64,000 nt of DNA. It comes from Armigeres subalbatus. Its lineage: Eukaryota > Arthropoda > Insecta > Diptera > Culicidae. The stretch spans positions 432,077,240 through 432,141,239 of the forward strand of contig NC_085140.1 of the NCBI RefSeq assembly GCF_024139115.2, given 5' to 3'. How positions within the stretch are numbered: the first letter of the stretch is position 1; every line of letters begins with the position of its first letter. The notes below the pieces were generated by a model. It was not told where the DNA came from and did no database searches. It saw nothing but the letters and a program-made list of their open reading frames with translations. The translations under genes were made by a program, and so were the position numbers. Below, piece by piece: positions 54,330 to 64,000 of the stretch.

Positions 54330-57300
54330 AAAAACCGAATTCCCTGGATATTTCGAGACTTTCTAGGGGAATTCTGGTTCTTCACCATAGTTCATAGCAT
54401 TTCGAAAAACAAAATTGGATTTACGGGTTCAAATAAGTTTTATGTATCACAGACAAAGCTCGGTTTTCTTTCATTAGTATCAATTATAGTACTTCTCTAA
54501 ATGGAAAAAGTTTCTCAATACGTAAAATAAAATTTATAATACAGCCATCGTCATTTTATTCAATTCAATAAAACTCTAAACACCTTTTTTTATTTCCTAT
54601 AACGGATTGCGTGCCGTTACTATCACGAGAAATCCTAATTACAATTTCTTTATTGGATTATAAAAAGCCCTAATTGGCTGATGTTCGTCCCTCCCTCCCA
54701 TATCACTAAATCAGCTATTTTTGCAGTAATTTACCGGAATCCTGCCACGCCATCAAGATATAGATGTCAAATGGCTTACGCTCGCAGAATAGTAAAAGCC
54801 CATTTCCACTCATTACCAGATAGGAGCACCACCACGGGGGTACGGTTCGCCGCTTCGCCTTTCCCCTCGGCGCAGCAACGCACCAACATCATCGCAACAT
54901 GGGGCATGGGAAGCCTTATTCTGCATTTCATCCGCATGTGCATAAAACGAATGAAAAGAGCTTTGTGCAGTTGGCAATTTAACCGAGTCGAATCGAACGA
55001 ATGCCCAACTCACCGTTCTGCATGTAAACGCTGCCTATGCAGATATATCGGTACCTTATCCTGAACAAGCTTCTTGTTGGGTACCGATGATGATGAGAAA
55101 GCTGCCACGGGAGAGGGGTTGAAGCGACAGTCGCAAGTCAAAATAGCAACCATTCTTTCGATCACCCACCAGAGTCGTAATACCGACCGAAGTGATAATG
55201 ATCAGAGAGAGCTGGTAGGACTGCGTGACACCTCGGCATTCATTGCTCGCTCACATTGAATGACGGCAACTGCTGCAGTAGCACCGGCATTGCGATGCTA
55301 CGCCGCGTAATGCACCCCATATCGTGGTTTAGAGGTGCATATGTGGCTGCGATGACGAGCGACGGACTACGACGACGAGCGACGGATCAAGTCGAGAACG
55401 ATAACGGTTCACCACACACACCATTATTCAGCGCGGTGGTTTCGATGGGTGGAAATTGCATTGGAAGTATTCAAATGGGCATCAACCGGCAGCAGCCAAC
55501 CGAAGAACGACAGCCCAGTCAAAAGCATGCGAAACATTGAGACTGACTTAGCACTGGAATGTGCCTTTTTTGCGGGTGGAGATGTGTGAAATGCGGTGTA
55601 GTTTTGTGGGTGGAAGAAGACGTCGTTGGCGGAGACAGGCGATTAGGCGCAATCAAAGTCCAATGCGATAGGATCTTTGACGAAGGTTTGGTGGGCATAT
55701 GCGGTTTCCGTTGGGCCGGGGTTGCGTGACGGTCGGAGCGAAATGTAGGCATTGAACATTCTTGTATCAGATTGGGGTGAAGCTCTGGAGAATGCCATAA
55801 AGTAGCTTATCGAGATTCGCATAGAAAACATTTTTCGTTTATTTTTTTTTAGTAAACGTGACATTTCGTTGATGAATTCCGGAATTCAGTTAACAAACGA
55901 ATTTTTTAATTAAAGTTACTAAACGCATAGCATTTTACGTTGCAATTGATCCTTTGTCAAATGAAGAACATCTCAGAATGTATTTGTTCAATATCAATGT
56001 TGTTACCAGCAACTGCTTTTCCTACGGTTTCTGATGTAAATGTACAAAATAAACTTGTTGCACTAACAAGCATCCCGTGAACATAAAACGCCTTCATTCT
56101 GGGTTTGAGTTTCTCACAAACGTGATCGGACTGCAGCGAACTTCATTCTGTTCGAATTGTTACCTCAAAACCCGAAACACTGATCTGCCGCACAGGAAAA
56201 AGTTCCGAAACCATCGTGCCACACGAGACACACGCCCCACTCAGCAGGAAAGATCAAAGCGACAAGCGCCGGCTTCCTGGATCATGCTTATGCTTTCTCG
56301 CGGTGCAGACTGACTCAATGCTATGCAAGTACCGAACCGAGCAGTTGCATACAAAGTGAGGCTCAGAGCTTTCCATTCTGCTCCACCCAAAGAGCGAAAG
56401 GATCATCACTCGGTCGATTAAGAAACCACAAGACAGGGCGGCATATCGGTAGTCAACTTTTAAACTCTCGCGTCAGGTCACGTCATCAGCTGATTCTGGC
56501 TCCCGCCCGTCCGGTCCGTCATATCAAAGCAATACACGATGGGGAACTCGGATCAACACTCATCATCACCGCAGACCACCTCTTGGCGGAGCGGCGAAAA
56601 AAAGGACCACGACAACGATTATAAAACAAAATACTCTACAATGTGGATCGAGAAGAAGAATGGCGGGGAAGGAAAACCGTGTGCATGATGCACATTTTTC
56701 TCCACAAACGCCGCTCCACACGCCAAGCGGACTGACTGTCGTGGGGCGGTTTTTAAGTTGCCGGTGCGGTGTTTCGTTTGTTTCACTTGCATTGCAGCAG
56801 AACCCGGCCGGGCGGTGTGAAAATGATTCTCCGCATGATGGTGAACGGGGGGCGGCGAGCAGAAGCGACCCAAGACGAGGTGGAACGTGGCAAAAAACGT
56901 TTATTGAATTAGAGCTTCCAATGGTTGGATCTTCCGCTCATTGGCGGGCGCCGCCGCACCCGACCGGGCGGGACCGGGTGTTGAGCAATTGCTGCTTGAG
57001 GGATCACCATAACTCTGATCAGCGAGCCCGAAGAAGAAGCAACGAAAACGGACGGACTGTGCACGGTGGGAGCTTCCCAAGAAGTAGCGTGTGCAGAAAA
57101 ATGAATGCAATGTTTCGCCCCGCGCCGGCTGAAGACGTTTTCCCCGGGGAAGGGGAGGGGGGAATGTGGCGCAAAGTGAAGGGGTGGTCGCTGCTGTAGT
57201 TTGTGGCACGTGTTGGTCACGATTCTGGTGAGTTGTTTCTGGTTGTTGACGATTTGGTAGCGATCACGCGAAGACGAGCTAGTATTTGGCAATCGATCAT

Positions 57301-57515
57301 TTACGACTGTTGAGAATCCGCTAATTATGATTTTTTTTCAATACTCAAAAGTTGAGATAACGAAATAAAAAAATATTCTAGTATACGGTTTTATGTTAAC
57401 TATTTATAACCAAAGAATAGTACTATAACAACGGTTTTATAAAATTTCTAGCAGCAAATTTCTGCCTCAATCGCTTTCAGTAATTTGTACCTATCGCTGC
57501 TCGATAACATAAAAA
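54330..57515. other. Largely unique sequence with a GC-rich block at 56.4-57.2 kb
   Basis: No known domain is seen. The longest non-repeat frame is 56660-57199 plus (179 codons, ATG in a fair context). It lacks recognisable motifs, and overlapping frames of 127 and 102 codons on the minus strand are equally open, as GC-rich DNA allows. A CACGTCATCAGCTGATT stretch near 56479 could hold factor sites. This may be a regulatory island or a non-coding exon. Confidence 0.35.
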
Positions 57516-57517
57516 AA

Positions 57518-57615
57518 CACTCGGAATCCACTTTGAAATCCAGTCAGAATCCACTTTGCATTCAAGTGGGAAACCGCTGGATCCATTTTAGATTCCAGTC
57601 GGAATACATTTTGGA
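57518..57615. repeat. GGATTCC satellite, left remnant
   Basis: Four to five 24-base monomers (CAGTCGGAATACATTTTGGA and similar) lie in the same orientation as the main array at 59.37 kb. The foldback inserted at 57616 separates them from it. Confidence 0.85.
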
Positions 57616-57735
57616 GATTGTACCCAGTTTGACATAATGGCCGTTTAGCATAACGGTTATTTGACCTAATGGTCGTTTGACATAAGGTCACTAGGCATAA
57701 TTATTATTTGAGCCGTGTTATCAATAAGTAAGATT

Positions 57736-57960
57736 TGTCATAAGACGAGTTTATACCATCCCATTGAATTCCACCACTTAATTGTACCTTGACAGATACG
57801 TATTTCGACCTCAACAGTACGAGACACTGAAGACGGCCTTACTGTTGAGGTCGAAATACGTATCTGTCAAGATACAATTAAGTGGTGGAATTCAATGGGA
57901 TGGTATAAACTCGTCTTATGACAGGTGAAAACATTCCACTAAAAAGCTCAAAATAATTTT
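57736..57960. mobile_element. Full-length palindromic MITE with inverted loop
   Basis: The arms 57736-57819 and 57840-57923 are near-perfect inverted copies containing CAGATACGTATTTCGACC. The 20-base loop, CGAGACACTGAAGACGGCCT, is the reverse complement of the loop in the 26.1-kb copy, although the asymmetric flank (AACATTCCACTAAAA) is on the same side in both. It is nested in the 57.6-kb foldback. Confidence 0.9.
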
Positions 57961-58289
57961 CTTATCAAGTAAGATTTGTCTAACCATTCAGTTACGTTGT
58001 TTCCACCATATGGGCAATTCATGATAATTGTACATAATTGAAAGGAATTCGTATGAAAAGTTTTTTTTTTAAGAAATCATATTTTCGCGCTCTCACAAAA
58101 CGCTCATACATACAGACATCACTTCTATTTGCCAAGCTGAGTCTATTGGTGCATAGCATTATGGAACCCCAGGCCTTCTATCATGTCATATGTTCTCTTC
58201 CTCGACAGGATTGACGCATGCTTTAACATAAAAAATCAAAAAGAGGAAAATTGCATGATTTTTTGAAAAGGATTTATATTGAAAAATGG

Positions 58290-59010
58290 ATTATATTTTT
58301 GCTTGCCTTAAACGTAGCAAATGCATCTTTTAAAAAAGGGATCATATCTCTTCTTGCATTGAATTGAGCAAAAAAATTTATTTGAGAGAAGGAGTTGTAG
58401 CCTCTCTGGCTTCTGCTGGACAAATGCATTCCTCAAAAGAAGGGATCATTACTTCCCTTTTCTTAAACCGAACAAATGCTCAAAATGAATCATATCGTTT
58501 CTTGCCGTCTGCCGGGCAAATGTATCCTTTGCAAGAAGGAATCATATCATATTTTCTATGCCTTAATCAAATCAAATGCCTGATTTGAAAGAAGGACTCA
58601 TATGTTCCCTTGCCTTCTGCCGGGAAAAAGCATCCTTTGAAAGAAGGGATCATATTATATTCCTTTGCCTTGAACCGAGCAATTGACCATATCGTATTTT
58701 GCCTTCTGACGGTCAAATGCATCCTTGAAGAAAAAGCCTTGCCTTAAACCGAGCGATTTCCTTACTTGAACAAATTAATCATATCCTCTCTTGCCTTCTG
58801 CCAGGCAAATGCATCCTTTGAAAGAAGGAATAAAATCTTCCTTTGCCTTGTACTGAAGAAATGTCTATGTTTATTCTCCCTTGTGTTATTCCGAGAAAAT
58901 GCATGAAAAAAAGAATCGTATCTTCCTTTGTCATATGCCTGGAAAATTCATACTTCGAAGAAGGAAGCGCATATTTTTTAGAGTTGTGCACGGCAAAGTG
59001 TGCTTTTTTA
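58290..59010. repeat. Minisatellite of about 60-70 bases (CTGCCGGGCAAATGCATCC)
   Basis: About ten units carry CTTTGAAAGAAGGGATCATA and TTGCCTTAAACCGAGCAAAT segments. It lies inside the 57.6-kb foldback; related units occur at 10.4 kb. The ORFs here are artefacts. Confidence 0.8.
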
Positions 59011-59364
59011 GAGATGATTATATCTCCAGCAGAAAGAACTAATAAAATAGTTTTTGCTCTTAAGCACTTACAATTTTGCTATTCGAGTTTACGTCTTTTG
59101 TAGTTAGTCTTAGTCATCCCAGACCCAGATTTAAAAAGGTGTTAAGTAGAAAAGGCAGTTAATCAAGATTTCATGAAGTCTACCAATGATCCTACGATCA
59201 GTGATTTGATATATTTTTTAATTCAAAGCATTTCTCTGATAATGTTCAAGCGATAATAATTATAAATAATTGAATATATTATGCATACGCTCTGAAATTG
59301 ATGATTACAAATATTATGCCAAATGGCGTTATACCAAACGACTTTATGCCAAATGCCCTACAAC

Positions 59365-62300
59365 CATTTTGAATTCCAGTCGAAATCCATTTTGGATTCT
59401 AGTCGTAACCCATTTTGGAATCCAGTCGGAATCCATTTTTGATTCCAGACGGAATCCATTCTGAGCTCTAGTCGGAATCCATTTTGGAATCCAGTCGGAT
59501 TCGACTTCAAATTCCAGTAGGAATTCACTTTGGATTCCATTTGGAATCGACTTTGGATTCCAGTCGGATTCCATTTTGGATTCCAGTCCGAATCCATTTT
59601 GGATTCCAGTCGGAAGCCATTTTAGATTCCAATCGGAAGCCATTTTAGATTCCAGTCGGAATCCACTTCGCATTCCAGTCGAAATCCACTTTGGATTGCA
59701 GTTTATTTTAAATTGTAGTCTTAATCCATTTTGGATTCTAGTCTACATCCATTTTAGATTCCAGTCGGAATCCCTTTTTGAATACTAGTCGGAATCCATT
59801 TTGGATTCCATTTGGTATCCATCTAAGATTCCAAAAGGAATCTATTTTGGATTCCAGTCAGAATCCAATTTGGATTCCAGTCGGAATTCATTTCGAATTC
59901 CAGTCGAAATCCACTTTGGATTCCAGTCGAATAAACTTGGAGTCCAGTTGGTATCGACTTTGGATTCTAGTCGTAACCCATTTTGGAATCCAGTAGGAAT
60001 CCACTTAGTCGAAATCCATTTTAGATTCCAGTCGGAATCCATTTTGGATTACAGTCGGACTCCAAAGGATTCCAAAAGAAATCTATTTTGGATTCCAGTC
60101 GGAATCGAATTCGGATTCCAGCCGAATAAACTTGGATTCCAGTTGGTATCGACTTTGGATTCTAGTCGTAACCCATTTTGGAATCCAGTCGGAATTCATT
60201 TTATCCATTTTGGATTCCAGTCAGAATCCACTTTGGTTTCCGGTAACAATCCACTTTAGAGTCCAGTCGAAATCTACTTTGGATTCCATTCGGAATCGAC
60301 TTTGAATTCCAGCCGAATAAACTTGGATTCCAGTTGGTATCGACTTTGGATTCTAGTCGTAACCCATTTTGGAATCCAGTTGGAATCCACTTTAAATTCC
60401 AGTCGGAATCCACTTCGGATTCCAGTCGAAATCCACTTTGGATTGCAGTCGGAATCCATTTTGGATTCTAGTCTAAATCCATTTTAAATTTTAGTCTAAA
60501 TCCATTTTGGATTCTAGTCTAAATCCATTTTAGATTCCAGTCGGAATCCGTTTTGAATACCAGTCGGAATCCATTTTGGATTCCATTTGGAATCCATCTA
60601 AGATTCCAAAAGGAATCTATTTTGGATTCCAGTCAGAATCCAATTTGGATTCCAGTCGGAATTCATTTCGAATTCCAGTCGAAATCCACTTTGGATTCCA
60701 TTTGGAATCGACTTTGGATTCCAGTCGAATAAACTTGGACTCCAGTTGGTATCGTTTTTGGATTCTAGTCGTAACCCATTTTGAAATCCATTAGATTCCA
60801 GTCGGAATCCACTTAGTCGAAACCCACTTTGGATTCCAGTCGAAATCCATTTTCGATTCCAGTCGGATTCCAAAAGGAATCTATTTTGGATTCCAGTCAG
60901 AATCCACTTTGGATTCCATTCGGAATCGACTTTGGATTCCAGCCGAATAAACTTGGATTCCAGTTGGTATCGACTTTGCATTCTAGTCGTAACCCATTTT
61001 GGAATCCAGTTGGAATCCACTTTAGATTCCAGTCGGAATCCACTTCGGATTCCAGTCGAAATCCACTTAGGATTGCAGTCAGAATCCATTTTGGACTCCA
61101 GTCGCAACCCCTTTTTTTGATTCCAGTCGGAATCCATCTCAAATTCCAAAAGGAATCTATTTTGGATTCCAGTCAGAATCCAATTTTAATTCCAGTTGGA
61201 ATTCATTTCGAATTCCAGTCGAAATCCACTTTGGATTCCTTTCGGAATCGACTTTGAATTCCAGTCGGACTCGACTTTGGATTCCAGTTGGTATCGACTT
61301 TGGATTCTAGTCGTAATCCATTTTGGAACCCAATTGGAATCTATTTTCGATTCCAGTCCGAATCCACTTCAGATTCCATTCGGAATCCATTTTGGATTCC
61401 AGTCGGTATCCGCTTCGGATTCCAGTCAAAATCCACTTTGCTTTGCAGTCGGAATCCCTTTTGGAATCCATTTGGAATCCATCCAAGATTCCAAAATGAA
61501 TATATTTTGGATTCCAGTCAGAACCCAATTTGGATTCCAGTCGGAATTCATTTCGAATTCCAGACGGAATCCACTTTGGATTCCATTCGGAATCGACTTT
61601 GTATTCCAGCCAAATAAACTAGGATTCCAGTTGGTATCGACTTTGGATTCTAGTCGTAACTCATTTTGGAATCCAGTCGGAATCCATTTTGGATTCCAGT
61701 CAGAACCCACTTTGGTTTCCGGTAACAATCCATATTGGAGTCCAGTCGAAATCCACTTTGGAGTCCAGTTGGAATTCATTTTAACAATCCACATTGGATT
61801 TCAGTCGGAATCCACTTTCTATACGGAATCCATCTCAGATTTCTGTCGAAATCCACTTAAGATTTTTGTCGGAATTTACTTTGTATTCCAGTTGGAATTT
61901 ATTTCGAATTCCATTCGGATTCATCTTCGAACTTTGGATTTCAGTCCAATGAAAATAAATACTAAGGTATGGGAATCCATATGCTGTGTGCGTGCCTTTC
62001 GTGTATGAAGAAAAAGCTTTCTACATTCGAACGAGCTCCCATAAGAAGCCGTGCAAATATGTACGTCACCATTTGCTGTTTAGATTTTCCATCATCCACT
62101 AATACACTTGCATTTGGTCTTCTTCCTCACCTTCTATCTATTCTCATTGATTTCAGTCGGAATCTACTTTAGGTTTCTGTCGGAATGCACTTCAGATTTC
62201 TGTCCGAATCCTCTTGGGATTCCAGTCAGGATTCACTTAAGAATTGACTTCGAATTCCATTTGGATTCCTCTTCGAATTGTAGTCTTGTAGCTGATTTCC

Positions 62301-62790
62301 AGTCGAAATACACCTTGGATTCCAGTCGGAATAGATTTTGGATTCTAGTTGGAATCGACTTTGGATTCCAGTCGGAATCGTCTTTGGATTCTAGTCGGAA
62401 TCCACTTCGAATTCCAGTCGAAATCCACTTTGGATTTCTGTCGGAATCCACTTGTGATTCCAGTTAGAATTCTCTTCGGATTCCATTCGGCTTCCTCTTC
62501 GGATTTTAGCCGAGTTCCAGTCGAATAAGAGTCGGAAAGCAGTCGCATAACACTTCAGATTCCAGTCGAAATACACTTTGGATTCTAGTCAGAAACCATT
62601 TCGAATCCCAGTCGGAATGCATTTCGGATTGCAGGCGAAATCCACTTCGGACTGAAGACGGAATTCAATCAGGATTCCAGTCGGAATCTACTCTGGTTTG
62701 CAGTCCGGATTCTAGTCGGAATGCATTTTGATTTTCATTCGGACTCCACTTCGAATTCTAGTCGGAATGGACCTCAAATACTTCGGACTA
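59365..62790. repeat. Satellite of 24-base dyad-symmetric monomers (GGATTCCAGTCGGAATCC)
   Basis: About 140 monomers, consensus TTTTGGATTCCAGTCGGAAT plus CCAC. Each has the 8-bp dyad TGGATTCC-AGTC-GGAATCCA and could form a hairpin or cruciform. A longer composite block with AAACTTGGATTCCAGTTGGT and GATTCTAGTCGTAACCC recurs near 59931, 60125, 60316, 60729, 60947, 61278 and 61614. Unrelated sequence interrupts it at about 61945-62150. The array decays towards 62.8 kb. The ORFs of WIPVGIHF or SDWNPKWI type are artefacts of the repeat. Confidence 0.9.
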
Positions 62791-62794
62791 CTTC

Positions 62795-64000
62795 AGACAA
62801 TCTCTTGAAAGTCTTGAATGTTGTACTTTTGTTCGGTAAATAACTCAGTAGATCCATTAAATAAATATGGCTCCTTTTATTGCCTTTCAAAGTTTTTCGA
62901 TCGGGCGTTATGCGTAAAATTAACCAAAGAAAGATTGTTCAAACCCCGGAAACCATTTCCCCGACAATTATAATTCCCCGAATAGCAAATATTAGTGGCA
63001 TGTTAGTCGCAGTCAAGAGTTGATTTGAGAGCTTACCCGGTGTAAGACATAAGACATGAAGTCCCTTCTTTCGGGGGAAATTATATTTTCGAGGAAATGT
63101 TTTTTCAGCAAAATTTCAATTATTTGGGAAAATTTTATTGTCGGGCTAACGTTAATGTCGAAGCATTATGATTCTCGTGGAAATGACATTTTCGGGGAAG
63201 CGGAATTACGATTGTTTAGAAAAATTCTAATTGATTCAAAGCGCGAAATAATGGCTTCAATTCATTTTGCAGTTACCCGAGATTAATTCGTCGCATTTGC
63301 AATTCGTTAAATAGATGTTCCACACAGATAAAAATATGTTGTGATTTTAAGTGTATTTTCATGCACATATTTGGAGCATGCAAATAAACGTAACATTCAA
63401 TCGATCTCACTATTCGTTTAAATCGAAATAAATTTAAACGGTGCTTGCTTGTAAAATTCAATCAAATTTAATTGAATATCGAATGTTAATTCGATTGATG
63501 GGGTAACCTGCAGTTTTACACGTCGTTGAATTTTCAAAATTATTTGCTGTGCATAATCCAATGCCAATTCAGCGCTTTATGCGTTGTTGAACTTTATTTC
63601 ATAATTACCAATGAGTACCATGCAACAATTCCGATCATTAGTAGCCAGTGCATAACTCACTTACTAAGCTTAATTACAAAATATTTCAAACCCAAAACAC
63701 TATTTCAGGTGCATACTATACTTAGTTACACTTTTATCGACTCCATAATTCACATATTACATTGTTTCACGTCATACCTTCATTAGCGAAGCACTCGGCC
63801 GTTGAAATCGACCGAACCGATACGGCAAAAAAATTTCCCAATTAAACCACCCGTTCCGCCCGGTTCGACTAACAAGCTTGCATGTTTCCGATTAAAGGGA
63901 ATAAAACCAGGCGTTAGCATTTATTTAATATTTTACTATCACTCCAATAAAATAAACACAAACCCTTTCGGGTTTGCCGGTCCGTGTATAATTCTGCTGC
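62795..64000. other. AT-rich sequence, no supported gene
   Basis: No recognisable gene. The stretch around 63350-63400 (ATGCACATATTTGGAGCATG) resembles sequence at about 27176-27200, so a dispersed AT-rich repeat shared between the two places is likely. CCCGGCAAAC-type complements near the end show no clear structure. Confidence 0.4.

Larger units (their letters stand above)
57616..59364. mobile_element. 1.75-kb foldback element inserted in the satellite (probable 9-bp TSD)
   Basis: The left end GATTGTACCCAGTTTGACAT and the right end (GGTTGTAGGGCATTTGGCAT when complemented) are inverted repeats that continue as TAACGG/TAACGCC minisatellite arms. The flanks CATTTTGGA (57607-57615) and CATTTTGAA (59365-59373) differ at one base; collapsing them restores an in-phase satellite monomer. 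The interior contains a palindromic MITE and a 60-70 base minisatellite. No transposase. Confidence 0.75.

Noticed and set aside
56660..57199. 179-codon ORF as a host gene
   Set aside because: No recognisable domain, overlapping open frames on the other strand, GC-rich composition; not enough support to call a CDS.
59358..62467. Many overlapping ORFs such as 60598-61149 (-) and 61196-62008 (+)
   Set aside because: The 24-base satellite unit is a multiple of three with no stop in several frames; peptides are pure repeats and frames overlap on both strands.
59365..62790. Regular repeats that could be mistaken for a CRISPR array
   Set aside because: There are no unique spacers; monomers are contiguous, and this is eukaryotic DNA.

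Overview
The window is animal nuclear DNA from a repeat-dense intergenic or intronic region. It most resembles a culicine mosquito of the Aedes type; this is an inference, since no species-specific single-copy gene is visible. The reasons are an RNase H-bearing I-group LINE, a BEL/Pao relic, an ITm (Tc1/mariner) transposase fragment, many short inverted-repeat elements, and arrays of degenerate 24-bp-class minisatellites. No complete host protein gene can be supported. The best host-gene candidate is a GC-rich, TATA-less promoter with a long non-coding first exon at about 28.26-29.76 kb, ending at a strong splice donor.

Layout. 1-5960: a plus-strand non-LTR retrotransposon cut by the left window edge, with the C-terminal part of ORF1, an intact ORF2 (endonuclease, RT, RNase H, CCHC finger), a 3' UTR and an (AAAC)n tail. 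6-12 kb: mostly unique sequence with a GC-rich block near 8.2-8.5 kb and a minisatellite at 11 kb. 12.0-16.6 kb: nested insertions, with a hAT element (8-bp TSD) inside a minisatellite and a TA-flanked MITE inside the hAT, then a TTA-flanked MITE and a minisatellite block duplicated in tandem. 16.6-26 kb: largely unique, with minisatellites. 26-27 kb: a long palindromic MITE and a transposase fragment. 28-30 kb: the candidate promoter and exon. 30-39 kb: a TTA-flanked MITE, a foldback element, a tRNA-related SINE with a 24-bp TSD, a TTAA-flanked MITE and more minisatellite-armed foldbacks. 39-40.2 kb: a minus-strand LINE relic. 45.4-49.2 kb: a minus-strand BEL/Pao relic split by an inverted-repeat element, which itself carries an inserted foldback with a 9-bp TSD. 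49.4-54.3 kb: further LINE relics, a 24-bp minisatellite and a MITE with perfect 28-bp TIRs. 57.5-62.8 kb: a satellite of dyad-symmetric 24-bp monomers, split by a 1.75-kb foldback with a probable 9-bp TSD.

The strongest unexplained signal is in the LINE. A pair of long RNA hairpins (A and B) lies between ORF1 and the endonuclease domain, inside the ORF2 reading frame, and the same pair recurs in the same order and spacing just after the ORF2 stop. Differences among the four copies preserve base pairing, including two-sided compensatory changes. Two smaller hairpin copies upstream also differ by a compensatory A-U/G-C change. This suggests a structured RNA signal at both ends of the ORF2 cassette, possibly for recognition by the element's own proteins.
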